Source: Variovorax paradoxus
GTDB taxonomy: Bacteria; Pseudomonadota; Gammaproteobacteria; Burkholderiales; Burkholderiaceae_C
Direction: 5' to 3'
Length of the DNA stretch: 64,000 nucleotides
Assembly (NCBI RefSeq): GCF_024734665.1
Contig: NZ_CP102931.1
Location: 1,238,001 to 1,302,000, forward strand
A program made the position numbers and the translations under genes. Positions 42,374 through 50,251 of the stretch are shown here, piece by piece. Each line of letters starts with the position of its first letter. Position 1 is the stretch's first letter. The notes below the pieces were generated by a model. The model made no database searches. It worked only from the letters and a program-made list of their open reading frames with translations, and was not told the origin of the DNA.

Positions 42374-43273
42374 TCAGCCGCGCCCGTAGCCGTCGAACTG
42401 CCGCATCATGGCCGCCGTGTCTTCGGCGCCGAGCCCGGCCGCGACGAAGGCTCGGTGCAGCTCCGAGACGGCGCCCGCCAGCGGCATCGGCAGGCGCTGG
42501 CCTTGCGAGAAGGCCTGCACCGCTTCGAGGTCCTTGAGCATGTTGTCGATGCGGCCGGTGGGCGTGTAGTCGCGCGCGGCCATCTTGGGGCCGAACTCGC
42601 GCAGGATCTGGCTGTCGGCGCGGCCGCCGGCCAGTGCGGCGGACAGCTTCGATGCATCGACGCCACCGGCTTCGGCCAGCCGCACCGCCTCGGCCACGGC
42701 CTGGAAGCCGATGGCGCAGAGCAACTGGTTGACGAGCTTGGTGGTCTGGCCCGCGCCGCTGTCGCCCATGTGGGTGTAGTTGGCGCACAGGCTGTCCATC
42801 ACGGCGCGTGCGCGCTGCACGTCGTCGGCGCTGCCGCCTGCCATCACCGTGAGTTGCCCGAGCAGGGCCTTGGGCGCGCCGCCGGACAGCGGCGCATCGA
42901 CGAAGCCCATGCCCGTGCGCTCGCGCAGCGACTGTGCGAGCCGGCGCGTGGAAGGCGGGTCGATGGATGACATGTCGATCAGCAGCCGCTTCGCATCGGC
43001 AGGTGCGGCGGCGGCAATGCCGGCCTCGCCGAAGATTGCGCGCTCCACCACCGCCGCAGAGTTGAGGCTGGTGATGACGAAGTCGCTGGCCGCCGCTGCC
43101 GCTTGCGCGGTGTCGGCCGCTTGTGCGCCTTGCGCTACCAGCGCGGCCACCTTGGCCGCATCGAGGTCGAACACGTTCACCCGGTGGCCGCATTCGAGCA
43201 GCCGGCGCGCGATGGCCGAGCCCATGATGCCCACGCCGATCACGGCCACGCGCTGGCTGGATGCTGCTGTCAT
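42374..43273 (-). CDS. NAD(P)-dependent 3-hydroxyisobutyrate dehydrogenase family oxidoreductase
   Basis: 299-aa beta-hydroxyacid dehydrogenase. Rossmann motif VAVIGVGIMGSAIARRL; substrate-binding DAPLSGGAPKALLGQLTVM; catalytic Lys in GAGQTTKLVNQLL. The family includes tartronate-semialdehyde reductase, 3-hydroxyisobutyrate dehydrogenase and sugar-acid enzymes. In this operon a C3-C6 hydroxy-acid substrate is likely, but specificity is not readable. Its start overlaps the gluconokinase stop by 4 bp. Confidence 0.85.
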   Translation of the reverse strand: MTAASSQRVAVIGVGIMGSAIARRLLECGHRVNVFDLDAAKVAALVAQGAQAADTAQAAAAASDFVITSLNSAAVVERAIFGEAGIAAAAPADAKRLLIDMSSIDPPSTRRLAQSLRERTGMGFVDAPLSGGAPKALLGQLTVMAGGSADDVQRARAVMDSLCANYTHMGDSGAGQTTKLVNQLLCAIGFQAVAEAVRLAEAGGVDASKLSAALAGGRADSQILREFGPKMAARDYTPTGRIDNMLKDLEAVQAFSQGQRLPMPLAGAVSELHRAFVAAGLGAEDTAAMMRQFDGYGRG

Positions 43274-43827
43274 GCAGAGACTTTCATGGAAGCATCCTTC
43301 GAGCGTTGAACGAGCCGTGCGCCGACGCCGGCCACGATCTGCTGCACGGGCACGGCGATGTCGGCGTGCAGCACGTCGGGTTCGCTCGCGTCGGGCCTCT
43401 CCAGCGTCTTCAGCTGGCTGTCGAGCAGCGCCGGCGGCATGTAGTGCCCGGTGCGTTGTTCCATTCGCTGCCGCACGAGCGCGGGCGACCCGTCGAGAAA
43501 CACGAACTGCAGCTCGGGTGACGCGGCGCGTAGCCGGTCGCGGTAGGCGCGCCGCAGGGCGGAGCAGGCCACCACCACGCCACGGGGCGCGGCCGTGCAG
43601 TCGGCAAGGCTTGCACCGACGCGGTCGAGCCAGGGCCAGCGGTCTTCGTCGGAGAGCGGCAGGCCGGCGCGCATGCGCGCCACGGCCTCGGGCACGTGCA
43701 GGTCATCGGCATCGACCCACGGCACGCCCAGCGTCTGCGCCAACCCGGCGGCCACGCTGCTCTTGCCGGTGCCCGACACGCCCATCACCACCACGCTCAG
43801 GCGCTGCGGCTGCTCTGGATGCTGCAC
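43270..43827 (-). CDS. gntK: Gluconokinase
   Basis: 185 aa from GTG 43827, 4 bp after the SDR stop. P-loop VVMGVSGTGKSSVAAGLA, then WVDADDLHVPEAVARMRAGL, PLSDEDRWPWLDRVG and VACSALRRAYRDRLRA are all typical of the short GntK/IdnK kinases. It phosphorylates D-gluconate to 6-phosphogluconate for the Entner-Doudoroff or pentose phosphate route. An upstream extension lies inside the SDR gene and is rejected. Confidence 0.93.
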   Translation of the reverse strand: MQHPEQPQRLSVVVMGVSGTGKSSVAAGLAQTLGVPWVDADDLHVPEAVARMRAGLPLSDEDRWPWLDRVGASLADCTAAPRGVVVACSALRRAYRDRLRAASPELQFVFLDGSPALVRQRMEQRTGHYMPPALLDSQLKTLERPDASEPDVLHADIAVPVQQIVAGVGARLVQRSKDASMKVSA

Positions 43828-43831
43828 GGTG

Positions 43832-44611
43832 CTACAGGCTCGAGGTGATGCCGCCATCCACATACAGGATGTGGCCGTTGACGAAGCTCGACGCATCCGA
43901 GGCCAGGAAGATGGCCGCGCCGCCCAACTCTTCCACGTCGCCCCAGCGGCCGGCGGGCGTGCGGCCCGAGAGCCACGCCGTGAAGGCTTCGTCGGCCACC
44001 AGCGCCTGAGTGAGTTCGGTCTTGAAGTAGCCCGGCCCGAGGCCGTTGACCTGGATGCCGTACTTGCCGAGGTCGATCGCCATGCCCTTGGTGAGCATCT
44101 TCACCGCGCCCTTGGTGGCGGCGTAGGGTGCGATGCCCGGGCGGCCCAGCTCGCTTTGCACCGAGCACACGTTGATGATCTTGCCGCGCTTGCGCTCGAT
44201 CATGCGTTGCGCGACGAAGCGGCCGACCAGGAACACGCTGTCGATGTTGGTGGTGGTGATCTTGTGCCACGCGTCGATAGGGAATTCGGCGAACGCGCCG
44301 CGGTGCTGCATGCCGGCGTTGTTCACGAGGATGTCGATGGCGCCGATGTCGGCTTCGATGGCGGCCACGCCGGCTTCCACCGCTGCGGCGTCGGTCACGT
44401 CGAAGGCCATGGCCTCGGCCGCGATGCCCTTGGCGCGCAGGGCGTCGCGGGCGGTGGTGAGCGATGCGGCATCGCGTGCATTGAGCACCACGCGCGCGCC
44501 GGCGTTGCCGAGCGCAGCCGCCAGCGCAAAGCCGATGCCCTTGCTGGAGCCGGTGACGAGGGCGGTGCGCCCGGAAAGATCGAAGAGTTTCAAAGGAGGC
44601 TCCGAGTACAT
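43832..44611 (-). CDS. SDR oxidoreductase, gluconate 5-dehydrogenase-like
   Basis: About 259-aa classical short-chain dehydrogenase: TGSSKGIG cofactor motif, NNAG, catalytic Ser in CSVQSELG and YAATK. The opening LFDLSGRTALVTGSSKGIG and the NGLGPGYFKTELTQALVAD segment resemble gluconate 5-dehydrogenase (5-ketogluconate reductase, IdnO/Gno). It would interconvert 5-keto-D-gluconate and D-gluconate, feeding the adjacent gluconokinase. The start is uncertain: ATG 44623, ATG 44611, or TTG 44593, the last with GGAG at ideal spacing. Candidate operators lie immediately upstream. Confidence 0.85.
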   Translation of the reverse strand: MYSEPPLKLFDLSGRTALVTGSSKGIGFALAAALGNAGARVVLNARDAASLTTARDALRAKGIAAEAMAFDVTDAAAVEAGVAAIEADIGAIDILVNNAGMQHRGAFAEFPIDAWHKITTTNIDSVFLVGRFVAQRMIERKRGKIINVCSVQSELGRPGIAPYAATKGAVKMLTKGMAIDLGKYGIQVNGLGPGYFKTELTQALVADEAFTAWLSGRTPAGRWGDVEELGGAAIFLASDASSFVNGHILYVDGGITSSL

Positions 44612-44623
44612 GGCTGACGACAT

Positions 44624-44639
44624 AAGTTACCGGTATCTT
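44624..44639. promoter_or_regulatory. Gluconate-type operator 1 (TTACCGGTA core)
   Basis: AAGTTACCGGTATCTT; the same 16 bases recur at 44694-44709. The core resembles the E. coli GntR/IdnR operator (ATGTTACCGGTAACAT, from memory). It sits directly in front of the SDR-gntK operon. A weaker ACCGGT core lies at 44652-44657. Confidence 0.75.
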
Positions 44640-44693
44640 TTGAGATCGTCAACCGGTAAAACCTCCGCTGGCATTATTTTCTTTCATCAATTA

Positions 44694-44709
44694 AAGTTAC
44701 CGGTATCTT
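44694..44709. promoter_or_regulatory. Gluconate-type operator 2 (TTACCGGTA core)
   Basis: Identical 16-base copy of the site at 44624-44639, with centres 70 bp apart (about seven helical turns, same face). It lies 35 bp before the plus-strand dehydrogenase start. The pair could support looping that represses both divergent operons. Confidence 0.75.
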
Positions 44710-44744
44710 ATTGAGTCGCAACCGCTATCCGAGGAGACACCCGC

Positions 44745-45698
44745 TTGACCGCTACCGCTACATCCCCGCACGTGCTGATGCCAGGCACCTACCCGGAATG
44801 GGACATGGCGCCGATGCGGGCGGCCTACACGCTGCATCGCCTCTGGGAAGCGCCGGACCGGCAGGCCTTCATTGCCGGGCACGCGCCGAACATCCGCGCG
44901 GTCGCAACGCGCGGCGAGCTGGGTGCCAACGCCGAACTGATCGCCGCGCTGCCTGCGCTGGAGCTGATCGCCTGCTACGGCGTGGGCACCGACGGCATCG
45001 ACCTTGCCGCCTGCCGCGCGCGCGGCATCCGCGTGACCAACACACCCGACGTGCTCAACGGCGACGTGGCCGACCTCGCCGTGGGGCTCACGCTGGCGGT
45101 GCAGCGGCGCATTCCGGCGGGCGATGCTTTCGTGCGCAGCGGCGCGTGGGCCGATGGCGGCATGCCGTTGACCACCCGCGTCTTCGGCCAGCGCATCGGC
45201 ATCGCGGGCTTCGGCCGCATCGGCAGCACCATCGCGCGGCGGCTCTCGGGCTTCGACGTGGAGCTGGGTTACTTCAGCCGCACGCCGAAGGCCGACAGCC
45301 CGCACCGCCACTTCGCCAGCCTGAGCGCCATGGCCGACTGGTGCGACGTGCTCATCGTCATCCTGCCCGGCGGCGAAGCCACCCGCGGCATCGTCAATGC
45401 CGAGGTGCTGCAGGCGCTGGGCCCCAGGGGCTGGCTCGTGAATGTGTCGCGCGGCACCACCGTCGACGAAGGCGCGCTGCTGCAGGCGCTGGAGGCGCGC
45501 GGCATTGCCGGCGCGGCGCTCGACGTGTTCCTCAACGAGCCGCGCATCGACCCGCGCTTTGCCGCGCTCGACAACGTGGTGCTGACCCCGCACCATGGCA
45601 GCGGCACCGAACAGACGCGCCGCGCCATGGGCGAACTGGTGCGCCGCAACCTCGAGGCCCACTTCGCGGGCCAGCCTCTCATTACCCCCGTGCCCTGA
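44745..45698 (+). CDS. D-2-hydroxyacid dehydrogenase (2-ketogluconate/glyoxylate reductase type)
   Basis: 317 aa from TTG 44745 with a strong GAGGAGA site. NAD(P)-binding GIAGFGRIGSTIARRLSGFD; catalytic Arg in VNVSRGTTVDEGALL, Glu in DVFLNEPRID and His in LTPHHGSGTEQTRRAM. Context suggests reduction of 2-ketogluconate or a related 2-keto acid to gluconate, but glyoxylate/hydroxypyruvate reduction is equally possible from sequence. It is followed by the idonate dehydrogenase after 19 bp. Confidence 0.87.
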   Translation: MTATATSPHVLMPGTYPEWDMAPMRAAYTLHRLWEAPDRQAFIAGHAPNIRAVATRGELGANAELIAALPALELIACYGVGTDGIDLAACRARGIRVTNTPDVLNGDVADLAVGLTLAVQRRIPAGDAFVRSGAWADGGMPLTTRVFGQRIGIAGFGRIGSTIARRLSGFDVELGYFSRTPKADSPHRHFASLSAMADWCDVLIVILPGGEATRGIVNAEVLQALGPRGWLVNVSRGTTVDEGALLQALEARGIAGAALDVFLNEPRIDPRFAALDNVVLTPHHGSGTEQTRRAMGELVRRNLEAHFAGQPLITPVP

Positions 45699-45717
45699 CT
45701 GGCCGAAGGAAAGAATC

Positions 45718-46791
45718 ATGCGTTTGCGTTGTATGTGCCTCGTGATCCACGCCCCCGACGACCTGCGTCTGGACGAACAGGACGCCGGCGAGATCGGTCC
45801 CGGCCAGGTGCTGGTGAAGGTCGGCATGGGCGGCATCTGCGGCTCCGACCTGCATTACTTTCACAACGGCGGCTTCGGCACCGTGCGCATCAAGGAGCCG
45901 ATGGTGCTGGGCCATGAAGTGGCCGGCACCGTGGTGGCGGTGGCGCCCGGCGTGGAGAGCGTGCGCATCGGCGACAAGGTGGCCATCAACCCGAGCCGCC
46001 CCTGCGGCGCCTGCAAGTTCTGCCTCGAGGGCCTGCCCAACCAGTGCCTCGACATGCGCTTCTACGGCAGCGCCATGCGCACGCCGCACGTGCAGGGCGC
46101 GTTCCGCAACATGCTGCTGTGCGAGGCCACGCAGTGCGTGAAGGTGGCCGAGCATGTGCCGCTGCGCCTGGCCGCGCTGGCCGAGCCGTTCTCGGTGGGG
46201 CTGCACGGCGTGTCGCGCGCCGGTCCGCTGCTGGGCAAGCGCGTGCTGGTGTCGGGCTGCGGACCCATCGGCGTGCTGGCCATCGCGGCGGCGCGCGCGC
46301 ATGGCGCGGCCGAGATCACCGCCACCGACGTGGTCGACGAGCCGCTGGCCATCGCGCGTGCCATGGGCGCCGACAACGTCATCAACGTCGCGCAGGACAA
46401 GACCTGGGTGTCGCGCTACTCGGCCGACAAGGGCACTTTCGACGTGATGCTCGAATGCTCCGGCAACGAGCGCGCGCTGCGCGACGGCCTCGAAGTGATG
46501 CGCCCGCGCGGTGTGGTCGTGCAGCTAGGCCTGGGCGGCGACGTGAGCATTCCGCAGAACATGGTGGTGGCGAAAGAGCTCAGCATCTGCGGCTCGTTCC
46601 GCTTTCATGCGGAGTTCGCGCTCGCGGTGCGGCTCATCAACGAAGGGCGCGTGGACCTGTCGCCCGTGGTGACGCACACCTTCCCGATGCTGCAGGCGCG
46701 GCAGGCCTTCGAACTGGCGAGCGACAGGCAGAAGGCGATGAAGGTGCTGATCGACTTTGCGGATGTGGGCGCGGAGGCTGTTGCGGCCTGA
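45718..46791 (+). CDS. idnD: L-idonate 5-dehydrogenase (zinc-dependent MDR)
   Basis: 357-aa medium-chain dehydrogenase. Catalytic zinc ligands in GGICGSDLHYFHNGGFG and VLGHEVAGTV; structural zinc Cys4 in CGACKFCLEGLPNQC; nucleotide fold VLVSGCGPIGVLAIAAARAH. The GGFGTVRIKEPMVLGHE segment is typical of L-idonate 5-dehydrogenase. It would oxidise L-idonate to 5-ketogluconate, which the divergent SDR reduces to gluconate for the kinase, the E. coli GntII route. ATG 45718 follows GAAGGAAAG. Confidence 0.88.
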   Translation: MRLRCMCLVIHAPDDLRLDEQDAGEIGPGQVLVKVGMGGICGSDLHYFHNGGFGTVRIKEPMVLGHEVAGTVVAVAPGVESVRIGDKVAINPSRPCGACKFCLEGLPNQCLDMRFYGSAMRTPHVQGAFRNMLLCEATQCVKVAEHVPLRLAALAEPFSVGLHGVSRAGPLLGKRVLVSGCGPIGVLAIAAARAHGAAEITATDVVDEPLAIARAMGADNVINVAQDKTWVSRYSADKGTFDVMLECSGNERALRDGLEVMRPRGVVVQLGLGGDVSIPQNMVVAKELSICGSFRFHAEFALAVRLINEGRVDLSPVVTHTFPMLQARQAFELASDRQKAMKVLIDFADVGAEAVAA

Positions 46792-46817
46792 CGGGTTTTC
46801 CGCAGACGCCCGCAGCG

Positions 46818-49154
46818 TTATTGGCTCGCGTTAGGCGTTGCGCGCGCCAGCAGGCGGATGTGTTCGAAGTCCAGCATGTCCAGCGCATGCCGCACCGCGT
46901 CGACCAGCGCCCCGTGGCGCGCGTCGGCTGCGAGCCGGTCGGCCCATTCGTGCAGGTCGCTCCAACGGCCGTCGCGCGCGAGCATTTCGAGTTCGTCGCG
47001 CACCGGTGCGGGAAGCGGTGCGATCGCGGGCACCGGTGGACGTCTCACCCTGTGGCCCGGTGCGGGCACGGGCGGTGCATGGCGCGGCTGCTGCGGCTGC
47101 TGCGGCTGCTGTGACTTGGTGGCCAGGGGCAGCAACTCTTTCGGTGCGTCCTTCACGATCACCGAGAAGTGCACACGCGTTCCCAGGTTGCGGTGGCTCT
47201 CCAGCAGCAGGCGCCCGCCCATGTGCTGCACGATGCGCCGCGCGATCGCCAGCCCGAGTCCGTGGCCGTTGGCGCTGGGCGCGCCCTGCGCGATGGCCTG
47301 GACGATGCGCGCCTGCTCTTCCTTGTCGATGCCGATGCCGCTGTCCCACACGTCGAACCTGAGCCGCCACGAGTCCGCGCGCGGCCGCGCCTGCACGCGC
47401 AGGCCGATCTTGCCGTCGCGCGTGAACTTCGCGGCGTTCGACAGCAGGTTCAGCAGCAACTGCTGGAAGCGCTTGCTGTCGAGATACACCGCGACCGGCA
47501 GCGCGCCCAGCACCTCCAGCTCGAACCGGTTGTGCTGCCGCTGCGCGAGCGTGTCGGCGTACTGCGCAACGTCGTCGATCAGCGCTCGCAGGTGCACCGG
47601 CCGGGGCTCGAAGGCGAAGGGCAGCAGCTCGCTCTTCGCGTAGTCGAGCAGGTCGTCGATCAGCGCGAGCTGGTAGGCCACGCTGCGCTCGATGGCCTGC
47701 AGCCGCTCGGGCGGCGGCGAGCTGTCGCCATGCAGCAGGCGCGCGTTGCCGATGATGGTCGACAGCGGCGCGCGCAGGTCGTGGCTGATGTAGGCCAGCA
47801 ACTGCGTCTGCTCGCGTGCCTGGTGTTCGGCCTGCTCCAGCGCCGCGTTCAGCGCGTGCGTCTTGCGCTTCACTTCTTCCTGCAGCCGCTGCTGTTCCTC
47901 GGCCTGCCAGTGCACCAGCGTGCGCTGCGCGACGCGCTGCTGCCGCGACAGGTGGTGCGCCCATGCCGCCAGCGCCACCAGGCCGACCAGCATGCCCGGG
48001 AAGCCCAGCGCATAGGCGTCGAAGCCGGGAATCACGTGCGCCGGCATCGCGAGTTCGGTGAGCCGCAGGCACACGCCGACGGTGACGATGCTCATCACCG
48101 GGAAGGCCAGCCGCCCGCCCGGTCCCGCGCGCCGCATGTAGATGAAGGTGGCAACTGTCAACGCGAGAACCACCACCGGCGCGCTCAGCGTGCCGGCCAG
48201 CGCGAAGGGCGCGTACGGCCCCAGCAGCGTGCCCAGCACCACGACGCATTGCCCTGCCGCGAGCACCACGAACAACGACAGTCCGGGCGCGCGCACCGGG
48301 CTGCGCCGCGACACCGCGTACAGGTAGAACATCAGCGAGAGCACGCAGCAGCCCGCGGTGACGCCGGCCGCGCGGTAGCTCCATTCGATGCTGTCGGGCC
48401 ACAGCGCGAGCCGTGCGTGGCCGCGGTAGGCGCCCTCGTAGAGCGCCACGAGCGCGAAGCCCAGGCTCTGCAGCGCCGTTGCCAGGTCGCGCGAAATGAA
48501 CCACAGCGCCAGCGAATACACGGAGAGCACCAGCAGCCCGCCGATCAGCAGGCCGTCGAGCAGTGCATGGCCGCTTTCTGCTTCGCGCCAGGCGTCGGCC
48601 GAGTACAGCGCCGGCGCGAGCTTGACGCTGCTGTTCGTCTGAACCCGCACCAGCACGCGGGCCTGTTCGCCGGGCTGCAGGTCGAGGGCCAGCGTCGGTA
48701 CGCGCTCGCGGTCCCGTCCGGTGCGTGACCGCACCGACACGCCGGCCCGTTCATGTGTCCACGTGGCCCAGCCTGCCAGCTCGCGGCGTGCGTGGAAATC
48801 AACGTGCTGCAGCCACGTGGCATCGAGCACCAGCCGAAGCGGCTGTATCGCACCTGTCTCATTCACCAGCGTGAGCCGCAGCCAGAAGGCCGAACGCGAA
48901 AAGCCCGGCCGCATGCGCGCTGCGTTGCCGGGCTGGAAGCCGCCGGGCACGCCGCTTTCCAGGGCATCGATTTCGTCGAGCGACAGCCGCGTGCTGGTGT
49001 CCTCGAACACCTCGGCGCGCGTGTCGAGCGCCACCGGCCAGCGGGTCGCGTCGTCGACGTGAAGCACGCCTGCATGCGCCGCGGACGACCCCGCCAGCCA
49101 GAAGGCGCAGCACAGCAGCAACGTGCGGATGCCGCGCAGGGCCGGGGTGGTCAC
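46818..49154 (-). CDS. 7TM-DISM sensor histidine kinase
   Basis: 778-aa membrane kinase. Signal-like N-terminus (LLLCCAFWLAGSSAAHA), a periplasmic 7TMR-DISMED2 domain (about 30-185; FSRSAFWLRLTLVNETG, LQPGEQARVLVRVQTNSS), seven membrane helices (about 195-400), a coiled coil, HisKA with phospho-His in LLAYISHDLRAPLSTIIGNA, and HATPase_c (LLNLLSNAAKFTRDGKIGLR, DSGIGIDKEE, GHGLGLAIARRIV). A C-terminal extension has a PQQ triplet repeat (three 9-bp units, 47085-47111) and an about 70-residue helical tail of unknown role. DISM sensors are thought to detect carbohydrates or similar ligands. It lies 18 bp after the response regulator gene. Confidence 0.9.
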   Translation of the reverse strand: MTTPALRGIRTLLLCCAFWLAGSSAAHAGVLHVDDATRWPVALDTRAEVFEDTSTRLSLDEIDALESGVPGGFQPGNAARMRPGFSRSAFWLRLTLVNETGAIQPLRLVLDATWLQHVDFHARRELAGWATWTHERAGVSVRSRTGRDRERVPTLALDLQPGEQARVLVRVQTNSSVKLAPALYSADAWREAESGHALLDGLLIGGLLVLSVYSLALWFISRDLATALQSLGFALVALYEGAYRGHARLALWPDSIEWSYRAAGVTAGCCVLSLMFYLYAVSRRSPVRAPGLSLFVVLAAGQCVVVLGTLLGPYAPFALAGTLSAPVVVLALTVATFIYMRRAGPGGRLAFPVMSIVTVGVCLRLTELAMPAHVIPGFDAYALGFPGMLVGLVALAAWAHHLSRQQRVAQRTLVHWQAEEQQRLQEEVKRKTHALNAALEQAEHQAREQTQLLAYISHDLRAPLSTIIGNARLLHGDSSPPPERLQAIERSVAYQLALIDDLLDYAKSELLPFAFEPRPVHLRALIDDVAQYADTLAQRQHNRFELEVLGALPVAVYLDSKRFQQLLLNLLSNAAKFTRDGKIGLRVQARPRADSWRLRFDVWDSGIGIDKEEQARIVQAIAQGAPSANGHGLGLAIARRIVQHMGGRLLLESHRNLGTRVHFSVIVKDAPKELLPLATKSQQPQQPQQPRHAPPVPAPGHRVRRPPVPAIAPLPAPVRDELEMLARDGRWSDLHEWADRLAADARHGALVDAVRHALDMLDFEHIRLLARATPNASQ

Positions 49155-49172
49155 CGCCTTCTCAACGCCGCA

Positions 49173-50027
49173 TCAGGCCGACGGCACCGATGGCGGAGAG
49201 GTCGAGGCGGCAGGCGCCTGGCGAAACGCCGTGGGCGTGCGGCCGAAGCGCTCGCGGAACGCGGTCGAGAAGTTGGCCGCGCTGGAGAAGCCCACGGCCA
49301 GCGCGACTTCTTCCACGCTGAGCGCCGACTCCGCGAGCAGTCGCTGCGCCTCGGCGAGGCGCGCCTCGCGTGCGAACTCGAACACCGTGCGGCCCGTCTG
49401 TTCGCGGAACACGCGCGACAACCGCTTTTCGTGCGTGCCCACGCGCGCCGCCAACTCGGGCAGGGTGGGCACGTTCGCCAGGTCGGCGCGCACCAGGCGC
49501 TCGACGGCCTGCGCGAGCACGCGGTCGGTGTGGTCGGCGCCCGGGGTGGTGCTGGCGCCGCGTTCCCGTTTCGCGTTTTCCACTGCGCTTTCGGCCTGCG
49601 CGATGCAGGCCTGCGCCTGCTGCCGGCTGCTTGACAGCGCAAGGTGTACGGCCACGCGCGCCAGCACTTCCGCAGGCTCGAAGGGCTTCAGGATGTAGTC
49701 GACCGCGCCTTCGCGCAGGCCGGTGAGCCGCTCTTGCACCGAGCTCGACGAGGTCACGAAGATCACCGGGATGCGTGTCGTCGCGCGGTCGGCCTTCAGC
49801 AGCCGGCAGGTCGCGAAGCCGTCGGTGGCGCCCATGCGCACGTCCAGCAGTATCAGGTCGGGCTGCAGCGCCGTGGCCCTGCGGTAGCCCTCCAGCGCGT
49901 TGAACGCCAGGCTGATGCGGTGCCCGGCTTCGCGCAGTACTCCCAGCAGCAACTGCAGTTCTTCGACGTTGTCGTCGATGACGAGGATGTGCGCGCGCCG
50001 GGGTGGCGTGGTCGACCAGTAAGACAT
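49173..50027 (-). CDS. Response regulator with AraC-type DNA-binding domain
   Basis: 284 aa. Receiver (about 10-125): HILVIDDNVEELQLLLGVL, phospho-Asp in LILLDVRMGATDG, Thr/Ser in VIFVTSSSS, Lys in YILKPFE. C-terminal AraC HTH pair (about 180-275): LPELAARVGTHEKRLSRVFR and LSVEEVALAVGFSSAANFST with FRERFGRTPTAFR. Cognate partner of the kinase downstream. A perfect CRP-type site lies 37 bp upstream of its start; it is divergent from the giant repeat-protein gene, a plausible target. Confidence 0.92.
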   Translation of the reverse strand: MSYWSTTPPRRAHILVIDDNVEELQLLLGVLREAGHRISLAFNALEGYRRATALQPDLILLDVRMGATDGFATCRLLKADRATTRIPVIFVTSSSSVQERLTGLREGAVDYILKPFEPAEVLARVAVHLALSSSRQQAQACIAQAESAVENAKRERGASTTPGADHTDRVLAQAVERLVRADLANVPTLPELAARVGTHEKRLSRVFREQTGRTVFEFAREARLAEAQRLLAESALSVEEVALAVGFSSAANFSTAFRERFGRTPTAFRQAPAASTSPPSVPSA

Positions 50028-50063
50028 GGACGTCGAGCGTAGGAGTGCGTCGCCGAAACGCTG

Positions 50064-50079
50064 TGTGATTTAGTTCACA
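50064..50079. promoter_or_regulatory. CRP-type site TGTGA-N6-TCACA
   Basis: TGTGATTTAGTTCACA: both half-sites match the CRP consensus exactly with the standard 6-bp spacer. It lies in the 224-bp gap between the divergent response regulator (50027) and the giant surface protein (50252). The surrounding 50065-50125 patch is AT-rich. The regulator identity is inferred. Confidence 0.65.
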
Positions 50080-50251
50080 TTATGTTGCATTCGTAAACAA
50101 ATGTCATTAACGGCAAAGCTTTTGTCCTGAATGCCAAAAGTGCACCGGCGAGTGGGGTCCAAGAATCGCGCCCTTTCCGGAGCACCCCGCCGCATCGAGC
50201 GGCGACAAAAGAAACGGTGCCCGGTCCATCAGAGCAATCACGAGGGACGGG

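Noticed and set aside
41988..43193. Long minus-strand frame covering the ABM/EthD-like gene and the 3-hydroxyisobutyrate-type dehydrogenase
   Set aside because: Only its last 112 residues, from ATG 42326, look like protein; the upstream part is the wrong frame of the dehydrogenase.
47085..47111. Three perfect CGGCTGCTG units as a phase-variation microsatellite
   Set aside because: The unit is 9 bp, so changes keep the reading frame (PQQ triplets); only three copies, near the non-catalytic end of the kinase.
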